Positions 11,510 through 22,699 of a DNA stretch of 64,000 bases are shown piece by piece. Below the pieces are notes generated by a model. It was given only the letters and a program-made list of their open reading frames with translations. It searched no databases and was not told the DNA's origin. Position 1 is the stretch's first letter; each line of letters opens with the position of its first letter. This DNA is from Timema cristinae (lineage: Eukaryota > Arthropoda > Insecta > Phasmatodea > Timematidae): assembly GCA_039000515.1 (NCBI GenBank), contig JBCFYV010000494.1:41655-105654 (forward strand). Reading direction: 5' to 3'. The translations under genes and the position numbers were made by a program.

Positions 11510-11782
11510 AATAATAATATAAATAATATTTTTAGCACTGCGTCTTACAAACAGTTCGGGTTATACGCGTTAAGTACTAATTACGCAAAAGGATTAAGAA
11601 TTGGGAAGGTTTAATTAGAGGAAGTGAACCCGCATTCGCGTGCAGCGAGAGTGGAAAACCATTTAGGAAAAACCACCCCCAGTTCACCTGACCGAGATTC
11701 GAACCTAGATCTCCCCGTCCACAGCAGTCGAGATCAACACGACAAGCGCGTTAGCCAACTACGCCACCGAGGCGGGTATTAT
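11510..11782 (-). mobile_element. tRNA-derived SINE, family B
   Basis: Read on the minus strand, the head has A-box-like TGGCGTAGTTGGCTAACGCG and B box GGTTCGAATCTCGG, then the body and a 3' tail ending in CGCAGTGCTAAAAATATTAT. It was inserted in the Gypsy element. The same insertion, with an internal deletion, is at 61,680-61,856, so it predates copying of block B. It is a SINE head rather than a working tRNA: the tRNA fold is degenerate and joined to a body. Confidence 0.85.
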
Positions 11783-12713
11783 TAAGAAAATTGGATCTAC
11801 AAACAATTTAAATTCAAAAAAATATAAAGTGGGCGTTGTAAAATAGGAAACAATGAATAGAAAATTTGAATAGCCCTATCCTATTTCCAGTATATCACAG
11901 CGTGCTTGTTATTTAAAAATCACTATAGTTTCTTGTCGAATCAAATGGAGATACGACATTAAACGCCGGTAATGTGGCCAAAGCCGGTCCCAAGCCCGGT
12001 CGAAAAACACAGAGGGGCGGTAGCACTATAATTATAGCCTTAGGAAATTCCTCGGAATTCACCTGAAAAACTGAAGACGCTGAAATGGACTGATGGATAA
12101 CTACAAATTTTGGCAAGGTTGGATCGGTCATGTTCTCATACAAAGGTAAGATTTTATTCGCATATTATTTATTCCGTACTATACGTACTAATGCTATTTA
12201 GGAAATATCGCCCTCAGTATACCCTGACGTGATTCAAACCCCGATCTTCCAGCCATCAGCAGTCTAGTCTATTGGGAGAGTGACGCCTTATGCTATGTGA
12301 ACACTGAAGCAGGTACAGTATATTGTATATACGTTTGCTTATTTCCATGATAACATATTTAATTAAATTATACGATTAAAACACCATAGTAACAATAACA
12401 ATGGTAACTGTAAGGTAAAAATATATAAATGGTAATCTATCCCTGCTGTTTCTTTACATTTTCTGCTTTCGTTCCTTTCCCTACCACACCCCAAGAATGC
12501 GCACGAAAGATTAATGGGCTGTAAGAACTTACGATTATGAAACAAGAAACAATAATCTCGTGAAGCCTGTATAATCCACCATTTGCTTCCCCACTGAAGG
12601 TAATTAGGTTTATCTTGTCAGTCGTCAAAAAGCAACGATCGTAAACTTAGTGGTTTCTTGATAACTCTGAGCTATTTTGGTGTTTGTGTAGATCAGGAAA
12701 TTAGTACAAAGCA
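11783..12713. repeat. Block B right part, unidentified
   Basis: Matches 61,857-62,778. It is not recognised as Gypsy pol. On the plus strand, about 11,937-12,145 reads a phrase starting LVESNGDTTLNAGNV with a splice-donor-like AAAGGTAAGAT at its end (12,141-12,151). On the minus strand a 76-codon frame overlaps it. The copies differ at several codons in both readings, so neither is clearly under selection. The match ends at about 12,713. Confidence 0.6.
12205..12325 (-). repeat. SINE head fragment
   Basis: Minus-strand B-box GGGGTTTGAATCACG (about 12,230-12,245 on the plus strand as its complement), with the flanking CTAGACTAGACTGCTGA stretch shared with the heads at 24,700 and 28,730. The 3' tail is missing. 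It is repeated at 62,275-62,385 in block B copy 2. Confidence 0.6.
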
Positions 12714-13301
12714 TAGTTCAATATAAAACCACTTTACAAATATACAAGCCCCAAACAACAATTCAGGTTTAGAGTTAATGTTTTAGAAATAAGAATAAAA
12801 TATTCGATATATTAAAATATGCAGTTAATGCCCTTGTTGTTTACATTTTGCCAAGACTAAAATATATTTAAAATTCGTTATTAGCTTATATAATGTTTTC
12901 AGAAACAATATTATATTTAAAATCTATGGCTAGAATTAAAAAAAGTTTCAAACTTAATTACATTTGTTTAAATGACAAACTGTGTGTAGTAATTTTTGAT
13001 TAAATTATCATTTAGGTTATGTGTTTGTGAGAAGTATTACTATTTTAGATTAAAAATACTTATAAGTGTTGTAATTAGTTATGCTCGTCAAGCATTTTAT
13101 AAACGTATTTATTTCGTTTAACTAATAATACAAAGATATATCCATACAAATTAGCAAACGATGTTGAAATACCACTTTTTCTTTTGTGTGTAAGAGAAAA
13201 AAAGATACCCGAAGGTTACCTACTCTCTCTTACACAATGGTGCTCAGACGACCGATCGAAAATTTTATCCGTAGAAGTCCATCCAGTTATATTATAGTGA
13301 T
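12714..13301. other. AT-rich spacer, nothing recognised
   Basis: No frame above chance length and no clear repeat. Short T- and A-rich runs only. Confidence 0.6.
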
Positions 13302-13634
13302 CAATGGGTCAAAGTATTATTATTAATATTATATTATTATTATTATTATTATATTAGCACCGCGTCTTACTACCCATTCGGGTTATACGCACTTACGCTA
13401 ATGTGTAATGGTAGGGTGATTGTGAGATGAAATGAAGGACCTACAGTTTAACGTGGAATCCGAACCACGGTGGAGGCCTGGCATTACCCACATTCACAAG
13501 ATGTCTTGTCAGAGGTGAAGGAAGGGTTTGGTAATCAGATAAATCTGTGCCGGGACCGAGGATTGAACCCCGGCCGCCAGCATAGAAGTCTGACACCTTA
13601 CCCCTAGACCGCCAGGTCTCCAATGGGTCAAAGT
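13302..13634 (-). mobile_element. tRNA-derived SINE, family A, with 14-bp target-site duplication
   Basis: The SINE occupies 13,316-13,620 on the minus strand. Its head has A-box TGGCGGTCTAGGGG and B box GGGGTTCAATCCTCGG; its tail ends in GTAAGACGCGGTGCTAAT followed by a TAA/AAT-type simple repeat. CAATGGGTCAAAGT occurs on both sides (13,302-13,315 and 13,621-13,634). That direct repeat is the signature of target-primed reverse transcription, so this is a complete, LINE-mobilised insertion. Confidence 0.92.
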
Positions 13635-13949
13635 GAATTCCCACGTACGCTGAAAGCAGTACAGTAAGTCAGCACCGCTTAGTGGTGCAGCTGTTCACAC
13701 GCTTGGGGAAAGTTGGGGATCTCTGTTTACCCATGATCTATTGAAACGTCAAACCTTTAAATGAAAATATTACGATCAGTGTACGTTGCTGTATTTAAAA
13801 TAAAATGAGATATTTACTTACTACCCGGGTTTGATTTTTTCATCGATAAAACTTGTGGCTTCCAATATACTGTAGTTTTCCATTATCACTTTTTAGATAC
13901 GCCATTGTGAGAATGTGTTGTGTTTATTAAATAAAAAACACGTGCTTGA
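13635..13949. other. Spacer, nothing recognised
   Basis: Moderately AT-rich sequence between a SINE and the promoter-like patch. No repeat or frame that I can support. Confidence 0.5.
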
Positions 13950-14055
13950 AAGTTTGCGCATGCGCTTATTGGTTCTTCTTGACGGGGTTTTCTGTAGAAG
14001 CGCTGGAAAATCTAGACGAGGGACATTTATTTGCACATTAAATGTTAGAAAGGTA
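13950..14055 (+). promoter_or_regulatory. Promoter-like patch: NRF-1 motif, inverted CCAAT, donor-like site
   Basis: A perfect GCGCATGCGC (13,956-13,965) is the palindromic binding site of NRF-1 and its insect relative ewg, a core-promoter element in animals. ATTGG (CCAAT inverted) follows at 13,968-13,972. The next 80 bases are locally CpG-richer than their surroundings, and AAAGGTAAAGT near 14,049-14,059 could be a 5' splice site. Together these suggest the promoter and short untranslated first exon of a host gene. One 10-mer could also arise by chance, and no coding exon is visible nearby. Confidence 0.35.
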
Positions 14056-14216
14056 AAGTAATTGGGGAACGATGCTTAAAAAGCTTACTAATAAATATTT
14101 CACTTATTTTTGTTATGTTTTTTTAAATTGATAGTTTTTTTGTATCAATACACTCACTAAGATATAGAGAATCGTTATAAACTAAAATTATATTATTTGC
14201 TTTCGAAATTATTTGA

Positions 14217-14512
<296 letters not shown>

Positions 14513-16055
14513 AAAAAAAGTAAGACTATTTGTTTAGTTTTTTTTAATGGCACTTGTCACAAAACTATTAAACTATTCATAGAGGACTGAAACTGCTCAC
14601 ATTATGACATACAGACTCTCTTAATATGACTGTACTACAGCTTGGTGGTAACAATAAATATGTTGCTGCAAGTAATATTACTACAGTAATGTAATTAAAT
14701 CATATTTTGGGATGATAGACATTATCAATAATTCTCTTGGCGCTTAAGTCAATTATAATATTTAAAAAATCTGCTTGAAATAGGGAAACAAACCTGGGAC
14801 CATTATAAGGACGGAAGTATCAAATTAATTTGTTTAGTTCTCATTTTTTAAATAATAAAATGACATTGAAACTTTATAGACTGTATGCAAGAACGAAACG
14901 AGTAAGAGTGCAAGGCGAGTGTTATTATTTGCCTCGATATTGACCCTTCTGCAAAAATGTAAGCTCTAAGATAGCTAATTAACACCACTCACACTTTCGA
15001 GTGTATATTAATATTTTTTAAAACCACTCAAAAATCACACTTTTCATTCACTCTTCACGATTTGCTTATTTAATTCTTAAAGACCATCTTATCCCTTTAT
15101 TGAAGGAAAGACTCTAATTTTCGTATTCTGACAAATTGACCTAAATGCTACTTATCAGAATGGATTAAATCAAAAATCCTCTCAGATGTTATGAGTCATA
15201 TGGTAAGACTGATTGATGCCTTGGTCCCTTCATACATCAATACATGTTTTAAATAATAATTTATAACTATGGTTATATGATCTAATACTACCAAACAAAT
15301 AATTACTATGTGATTTATAATACAGTATATCAAATTTAAATGATCTTAAATCGATGAGCTAATGATTAATTGTAATTTGTACGGTATCATTTGTTGTGAG
15401 CTATTTTTTTATTCACTAGTTATCACATTCGGCATGGAATAATTACTGTCTATCAGTAAAATGTAAACTTGGAGGTTCAAATTTCTCTTCAAAACTTAAA
15501 TTGAGCGCGTTACTCCCCGACGACACTAACGCCATTTGCTTCAATGTCTGACCATTGGAACTAGGGAGTAGCCAGACCCGTATATCTTAGAATCTTGATT
15601 TTATTAGCTCCTGGATTTTTTTTTTTTATCTTTCAGATTTTTTTTTCTCTAGAACCTTTTCTTTTCTGTGAGCTGGGAATATAATATTATAGAAAAAAGT
15701 TTATGTACTTATAAAACTATACCAGGGCTGGTCCTTCTGGTCGTAGTTTCAAACACTCGAGAGCAAACGCGTTTGTACCATTATAAATGTAAATCCTAAC
15801 GAATGCTTTTTAATGTTATCATACTAAAGTACTTCAAATACAATAAATATATTCCAAAAATAAGTTTTCATTTAAATTCTACAAGAAAATATTGAAAATT
15901 TAAAATGTTTTTATGATTTGGTGAACCATGGAGGAAGGAGTTTTGGCGTGATTATAATGGGGTGAATGTACCATGTTAAAATGCAATCCCTAATATAGGA
16001 AATTAAGTGTAACAACAAATATTAATAATATATAGAGAAATAGGGATATTAAAAT
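14513..16055. other. Spacer of 1.5 kb without recognisable gene
   Basis: AT-rich. No frame exceeds chance. Poly-T runs at 15,620 and 15,640. The right end borders the pogo-like transposon. Confidence 0.55.
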
Positions 16056-16610
16056 AAGGTAACTTGAGGAGAGATGGCGCGGTAGGACAGATGGCACACC
16101 CCTCGGAATCAAGGTCAATGAGTCCCACAGGGCGCAGTTGCTCAGTTGTAAACGTGCAGTGGAGCTCATTGTGTGTGTAGAAAGTTTATTCCGTTGTTGG
16201 TGTTAACGTGTCTCGCTTTATTCATATTTCTGTGCATCATATGATATTGGTAAGTAGCTGAACTTTCAATATGCATTATGTATTTTTCAGTTAGTATATT
16301 TCTCTGTGAAATTATGAGCAACCCATAGTTTATGAGTGATGTAGGGTGGATGGGCATGTGATGTACTGTTGTCCGGCGCATACACCATATTCTATCGAAT
16401 AATGGTGGGGTGTGCCATCTCTCCTACCCATTTGGGAGAGATGGCGCATTGGTTGGTTAGGAGAGATGGCACACCCAATATGCATAATGTCGTAACTGAG
16501 CAGGTATAGGCCTACAAGGATCCCTAAAATGGGGCCAGTGAAAAATATAAATATTATGACGGTTTTGTAATAACCTAAGGATTTTCTGCTTATGTTCAGA
16601 ACTGACCAAT

Positions 16611-18795
16611 ATGCCTAACATCTATAAGAGGAAAACCACCCGCGCTTCCTGGTCAGAAGAGGACCTGGGAAGAGCTGCTGAGGCTGTGTCAATAGAAAAA
16701 CTCTCTTTGAGGCAGGCAAGTAAACAGTTCAATATACCACTGACAACTTTAAGAAACAGAATAAAAAACAAACTTTTACTAAGCAAAATCTTGGGCCATC
16801 TTCACAGCTTGGAATTGATGCAGAAAAGAAGCTATTAGCCACATAAAAAAGCTTCAGGGGGTTGGTTTTGAACCTACTAGAAAAGATGTGCGTACACTGG
16901 CTTATGATTTGGCAGAATCTTTAAAAATACAACACACTTTCAACAAAGACAGTAGGATGGCAGGTGACGTTTGGTTGGCTTCTTTTATGCGCTGCAACCC
17001 CGAGCTTTCTGTGAGAAAAGCTGAAGGTATCAGTAGAGCAAGGACAGAAGGTATGAACAGAGAAGAAGTTAAACATTACTTTGATCTTTTGACGACAATT
17101 ATGGTTGAACACAATCTAATGGATAAACCGGGAAACATTTGGAATGCAGATGAAATTGGGACCCAGCTAAATAATGACCCTGGCCAGGTTATTGCCGCAA
17201 GAGGCAGCAAGGATGTTCATGTGGTAACATCAGCGAGAAAGGGGAAACAATTACGGTGTTGGCTTGCTGCAGTGCAGAGGGGCAATTTTTGCCCCCCTAC
17301 TGTGTGTTTAAAGGCACCTATCAAAAGCCTCAGTATGGAAAGGGTGCACCACCTGGCACCCAGATAAAAATGAGGAAATAAAATGACTACATTGATACGA
17401 ATTTATTCATGGACTGGCTCACAGGTCATTTTATTCCTCGTAAGCCAAGAGGGAAAAATTTGTTAATTTTAGATGGTCATTCCGCCCACATGAACTCTGC
17501 ACAGTTACTTCAAATTGCACAGGACAGTGAAATTGTAATTTGGTGTCTTCCTAGCCACACAACGCACTACCTGCAGCCTTTGGACCGAGTAGTCTTCAAA
17601 CCTTTTAAAATGTATTTCAAAGATGCTTGTGCAAAAATGATGAGACTAAGAAACAAGGCTACAAGAGATGATTATGGCGAGTTGTTAAATCTGGCTTGGG
17701 GTCGCTGTGCCACCTCTCAAATGGGAATCACTGCCTTCCGAGCAACAGGAATATATCCTTTGGACATGAACGCTATCCTAGAACATGCTTATCTGCTATC
17801 CTGCGACAAAACCCCTAATAATACTGACACCTTTGTGCCCCTGTTACTGTCACGCCGGCTTTACCAAAACCAGGTAATACTCCTGCAGGAGCTTTTGCTT
17901 CATCCAGTAACTCACTCCCCTCAAACCAACTACTACTTGCACCAACTACCGCTGAAGTTGCATCTACATCCAGTAGCACACTCCCTTAAACCAGCATCTT
18001 CAAGCCTCGACTAGCACTGCAGTTGCTTCTACATCCAGTAGCACACTCCCCTTAAACCAGCATCTTCAAGCCTCAACTAACACTGCAGTTGCTTCTACAT
18101 CCAGTAGCACACTCCCCTTAAACCAACATCTTCAAGCTCCAACTACCACTGAAGTTTCACCTACTGGATCAATACCATTGACCCCAAATAAAGTTCTGAT
18201 GAAAATATCACCAATTCCTAAATCTCTAAAACCTTCAACTTCCAAGAGAAAACAGTTTGCTGCAAATGTACCTGACCCCAGTTACATCGAGGATAGAAGG
18301 AAGAAGAATGCAGCAACAGCTGAAAGGAAAGAAAAATTAACTAATAATAAGAAAAAATAAATTCTAACAGAATTAAAAAAAATAATTAAAAATGAAAAAA
18401 TTGAAGAGAGAATTGAACCTAAAAAGCTTAGTGTGTGTAGGCTTAAAGGCACTGAACAATTAAAATGTAGGTCCTCTAGGCCTAAACCATGGCAGGGAGC
18501 TAAAAAGCGTATAAAATATGACTCATCCTCCTCATCTGAAGACCACGATGAACCTGTGCTATTATCAGAGGATGAGAATAGTGAAGACTACAACGAAGAT
18601 GAGTGTGTTGAATGTTTCGAGCTCTACTCCAAGACCAAATCTCAATCAGACTGGATTAGGTGCACTAACTATTTGAGATGGCTCCATGAAAGCTGCTCCA
18701 TCTATAAACAAATGTGTGCTTCGTGTGGTAGATTGAAAAATAAGAGGCAGGCTAAAAGTGCATCCCTTAAAAATGCTATGCATGGCCCTGGTTAA
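16611..18795 (+). pseudogene. pogo/Tigger-family DDE transposase, frameshifted
   Basis: The order is as in Tigger/jerky-type proteins. A psq-type helix-turn-helix opens (residues about 14-55 from the ATG at 16,611; ASKQFNIPLTTLRNRIKNK). A CENP-B-like second DNA-binding region follows (to about 17,080), then a DDE_1 catalytic core. The catalytic aspartates are visible in WNADEIG (17,149), LILDGHSAH (17,472) and LQPLDRVVF (17,583). A 22-residue repeat linker, a basic stretch, an acidic Ser/Glu/Asp patch and a C-terminal PHD-like zinc finger complete it. The zinc finger has Cys-x2-Cys, Cys, His-x2-Cys, Cys-x2-Cys at about 18,604-18,729. Frame changes near 16,790, 17,280-17,400 and 17,860, plus a TAA at 18,358-18,360, disable it. 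It would have cut and pasted its own element in the nucleus. Confidence 0.92.
17895..18160 (+). repeat. 66-bp tandem repeat inside the transposase coding region
   Basis: The phrase GTTGCTTCTACATCCAGTAG recurs at 66-bp spacing (for example about 17,955, 18,021 and 18,087), with a fourth degenerate unit. The period equals 22 codons, so units could be gained or lost without breaking frame. It encodes a Ser/Thr-rich linker between the DDE core and the zinc finger. Confidence 0.85.
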
Positions 18796-19275
18796 ACAAA
18801 TTGTGTTTCCTATTCCATAGGTAAGTAGATTTGTAAACTTAGGCTAGTGCCTAATTATTCTCTTCAGTTTTGATATGAAGTGCTTATATTATTTTTCTGA
18901 AAAGTAATTTTAATTATAAAATAAATTTTGACAATTATTCTTCATGATATATTATAACTGTACAGTAGATTAAAAACTAACAAATACGGCATCTCTTCTT
19001 TGCACAACATTTTTTAAGCATTACATTTCATAGTACCATCTCTCCTACCCTTCTGTGCCATCTCTCCTACTCTGTTAGGAGAGATGGAACAAATGTATAC
19101 TTTGAGAATTTTCCTCATCAAGCTATAAAACACATTTTTTTGCTCTAGTTTAGGGTTCATGATGGTAACAGACATCCTAATTAACTTATATTTGTATTGA
19201 GTGCCACTTATTAATAAATAATATTTTTTTATGAATTTTTCTTGAATTGTGTGCCATCTCTCCTCGAGTTACCTT

Positions 19276-20319
19276 TTTATTAGAAAATGATGATTTTGGA
19301 ATAATATCACATCTACCGTGGAAAGCTTAAAAACTTTAAAAGATTTCAAGTAGAGGGACACACGTACTATCACGAAACCATATGAAATATTTAAAATCCA
19401 TTTTGTAAACTTGTGTTTTCAGGCTTAATTAATAAAATAATTGTTTGTCTTTGCTAATAAAAGAAATAATCAACAAATTTAATCTTCTTGGAAATGAGTT
19501 TGACTAATAAAAAAACTTCTTATTTATTAATCATGTTTGTAATCATAAGTAGTTTATTAACGTTTCCTGTAGCTGGCTTTACTTGAATAAATTTATAATT
19601 TTACTATACCACAAATATCTTCAAAACATTTCTTCTTGAATATCTTGGTTGATATACTAGACTGTCAATTAAATGTAAAAAAACAGTAGATTGTGAGTCA
19701 AAACTAGTTATATATAAATAAAATTAACTTTGTGTATGTTAAACAAAGCATATTTTTAACAAAACAAAAAAAATCAATTTATCATTAAGTCACTAAGTGT
19801 GTTAAAAACTGTTTTGATTACTGATTATATTAATTATGGTGATATTGTGCTGATATTTTATGTATCTGCAATATTAATTCTTTACAAGAAAATAATGTTT
19901 CTTTATGGTTCACGATACGGTGTTTTTAATGTTAAATGAAACATAATTTTGAATATTTCTACTTCTTGACGAAGAAGGCCATGGTTGAAATAAGAGAAAG
20001 AGAAATTATTTTTGTAAGGTTTTCAGCATTAAAATGAATTCAAATAAATTATCAAAGAATCATCTGACAGAAGAATTCCACAACCACATAACCGTTTATT
20101 CTAGGAGAAAGAAGAGATGAGCAGGGTGACAACATGCGACTTTAAAACCAGATATAACCATTAGTTTAGCATTGAACCGTTAGAGAGCACTCCAAACAAT
20201 AAAACATAAATCACGTTATAGGTTATGACAAAAGATAGCAGTAACAGATATGAATAAATTTAATTGTTTCACAAATAATAGTTAATCCATTATTTGTGAA
20301 TTAAGTAAATAATAATGTT
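19276..20319. other. AT-rich spacer without recognisable gene
   Basis: No frame or repeat beyond simple AT-rich runs. It lies between the pogo-like element and a SINE. Confidence 0.55.
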
Positions 20320-20630
20320 TATTATTATTATTTATTATTATTATTATTTTATTATTAGCACCGCGTCTTACTACCCGTTCGGGTTATACGCACTTACGCT
20401 AATGTGTAATGGTAGGGTGATTGTGAGGTGAAATGGAGGACCTACAGTTTAACGTGTGATCCGAACCACGTTGGAGGCATTCCCCACATTCATAAGTTGT
20501 GATTAATACACGTCTTGTCAGAGGTGAAGGAAGGGTTTGGTAATCAGATAAATGTGTGTCGGGACCGAGGATAGAACCCCAGACTCCAGACAGATTTCCG
20601 ACACATTACCCCCTAGACCACCAGGTCCCC
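20320..20630 (-). mobile_element. tRNA-derived SINE, family A
   Basis: Minus-strand head with GGGGACCTGGTGGTCTAGGG (A-box region) and GGGGTTCTATCCTCGG (B box, one change from consensus), the same body as 13,316-13,620, and the shared tail followed by an AAT-type repeat. It contains 12 bases (GTGATTAATACA region) absent from the 13.3-kb copy. A clear target duplication was not found. Confidence 0.85.
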
Positions 20631-22690
20631 TCTACAATTGTCAAATGAATTAAAAAAAAAATTAAAACACAAGTTGCCTAAAATATATTTTAGAAATTGT
20701 AATATTTAAAGATTTCTTATTTTGTTTAGTCATCGTTTAATAATTAAATTCGATCAAAAATCACACCTCGTTTCCAGAATCGAATTCAAAATATTTTTTA
20801 TAGGAAATACCACAGCTAATTATCTCCATATTCTGCCTATCCATACAGTATATATAGGCCTACATTTCAATCAAGTAGAGTAGGAACGAGGAAGGTAGAA
20901 TTTATATAGGGGCAAAGTATGTAAACACAAGGAAAAATTAGTTCATTACATCGGGTCAGGGCTTAAACCTCGAACTCTCCGTTTCCGGTAAATTGGACTA
21001 GATTAGTACATTTTGTTCACGAGCCCATTGATGTATGTCTTTAATAGATGTCTTGTACCTTAAAAAAACTCCTTATATAAGGGGCATAATCACTGTTATA
21101 ATTAATTAATCCCCCCAAACCTGCCTGATTTCCACACACGATTTTGTAAAATATCGAGAACGAAAAGTGCCATTATTAAACAAGTTGCAGTCAGTCTGCA
21201 TCCTGGCGTCTGAGAAGGATGTCCTCATTGCAGCGATAAAAGGGCTTAAAGATGGTTTTGGGCTCGATGTCCATCTTAACTAGCTAGAGATCACTACTGT
21301 GTGAGTGACCTGTGATCTGATCTCCAACATGACCTTGACCTGTTGGCTGGGGAGCTGATAAATAATAGCAGTTTCAGTATTTTTGTTCGGATGACCAGCC
21401 CGAACTTTGAGCGTGTTTTAAATACGAGGGGATCGTCGTAGTGGTATCTGCAGATTATTGCCCTAAAATGTATTCGAAATATTTTATCGGGAAAAGATAT
21501 ATTATTGTAATAAGCCCTCCCTCGACTTTATAGTTAGAAGTTGAGTCATTAAAGGCTGTCGATTTTACATAGATATCTAGGTTTTGCTGTTTAATTTGGA
21601 TAACAAAATATATATTCTCCCCCTTCACGCTACAGTGATAGCTTTCAAACTATCCCTCTCCCAGTTCTCTATCTATTTGTTTCACAAAGCCTCTTAAGTA
21701 AGAATTGTTGAACTGCTGTTATTTTTAACCAAAGAGATTTAACAAAACGTCGTCGTGAACCGAAGGTTACAACCCCTAACTAAATATACAAGACACTTAG
21801 CATGAATGAAATATAGATAAAAAAAAAAAACGAGTTTCGGGTAATTTCTTCTGGGTGTATGTGGCGGGATGGGCGGATAGACCATTTGCTGGTACTAATA
21901 ACATGTTCAACCTTACCTGGCAAAAAACCCAGCTGTTCCAATTTGCTGACACATATATATATCCGCTAAGGCTGAGTGGTAGAGCACGAGAAAAACACAC
22001 ACACAAAAAAAAAAAACACCTATACACAACTCTCCTAAAAGAAAAATGGGATATAACTTTAACTATGATAGCAAAACTTAAATCATAATTTATACTACTT
22101 AGGGTGTATTAGTATGGTATTTGCACACAAAAAAAAAACCATGGTGAAAGGTAAACAGGTAAACTAAAGAAAGAAAGAAAAAAAATGTACTGGTAACAAA
22201 AAAATAAAAAATAATAAAGGAACCAATTATTTATTTTACTGAGCTCCTTTCCTCTTTAGTGCTCTGAACAAAATTTAAAAAAATAATCCCCTACCTATCA
22301 GGTCGACCAGTATTACACATTATTATATACAATATTTTCACCCCTGTACATATTGAGAGAAAAAAAACCCTTGTGAGATGGTATAGCACTATTGAAGTAA
22401 CCTTCCAAAAATTTTCATGTATTGGATAAAGATATAATATTTCAAAAAAAAATGAAAAAAACCAAAAAAACCCCAAATGTTCATCCCGAAGCTTTGTCTG
22501 GGTAAGTTCCGGTGTATGGTGGACCCGAGTCTTTGGCACTCTTAAAGGCCGTAAACAGTTACACTCATCTTAGTCATTATATATAAGTGTATATATCCTA
22601 TATATGCGGGTTTCACAAAATTTACCCACGAAGATTACGGCAAATTGCACGAATAAAAAAAAAAGAAATGTGGTTCATAGAAAAGCAGAA
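20631..22690. other. Two-kilobase spacer, no gene supported
   Basis: Contains A-rich runs (21,820-21,832, 22,004-22,016, 22,128-22,138) and a moderately GC-richer stretch at about 21,190-21,480 with no convincing frame. The right part (from about 21,900) may be the eroded end of the LTR-like copy at 22,700-23,656, but I could not align it with confidence. Confidence 0.45.
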
Positions 22691-22699
22691 AAAGGAATA

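Larger units (their letters stand above)
16056..19275 (+). mobile_element. pogo/Tigger-like DNA transposon, near complete (3.2 kb)
   Basis: The terminal inverted repeats are AAGGTAACTTGAGGAGAGAT... at 16,056-16,078 and its complement at 19,253-19,275, about 23 bp with one mismatch. The word GGAGAGATGGC recurs in both orientations beneath each end: about 16,084, 16,412-16,429, 16,434-16,447 and 16,458-16,476 on the left; 19,033-19,048, 19,049-19,066 and 19,076-19,088 on the right. This is a dense sub-terminal array likely bound by the transposase. The transposase remnant lies between on the plus strand. No clean TA target duplication is visible, which suggests end erosion. Confidence 0.9.

Noticed and set aside
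11372..11614. 80-codon frame with Gly-rich start (also 61,533-61,739)
   Set aside because: Another frame over the same bases gives the protease-like SCISEEAAELL, so this reading is a shadow.
13541..13621. Possible tRNA genes at SINE heads (also 11,700-11,775, 14,420-14,500 and 20,560-20,630)
   Set aside because: A and B boxes are present, but the clover-leaf is degraded and each is joined to a SINE body and shared tail.
13441..13644. 67-codon minus-strand frame
   Set aside because: Lies entirely within a SINE and includes its tRNA-derived head.
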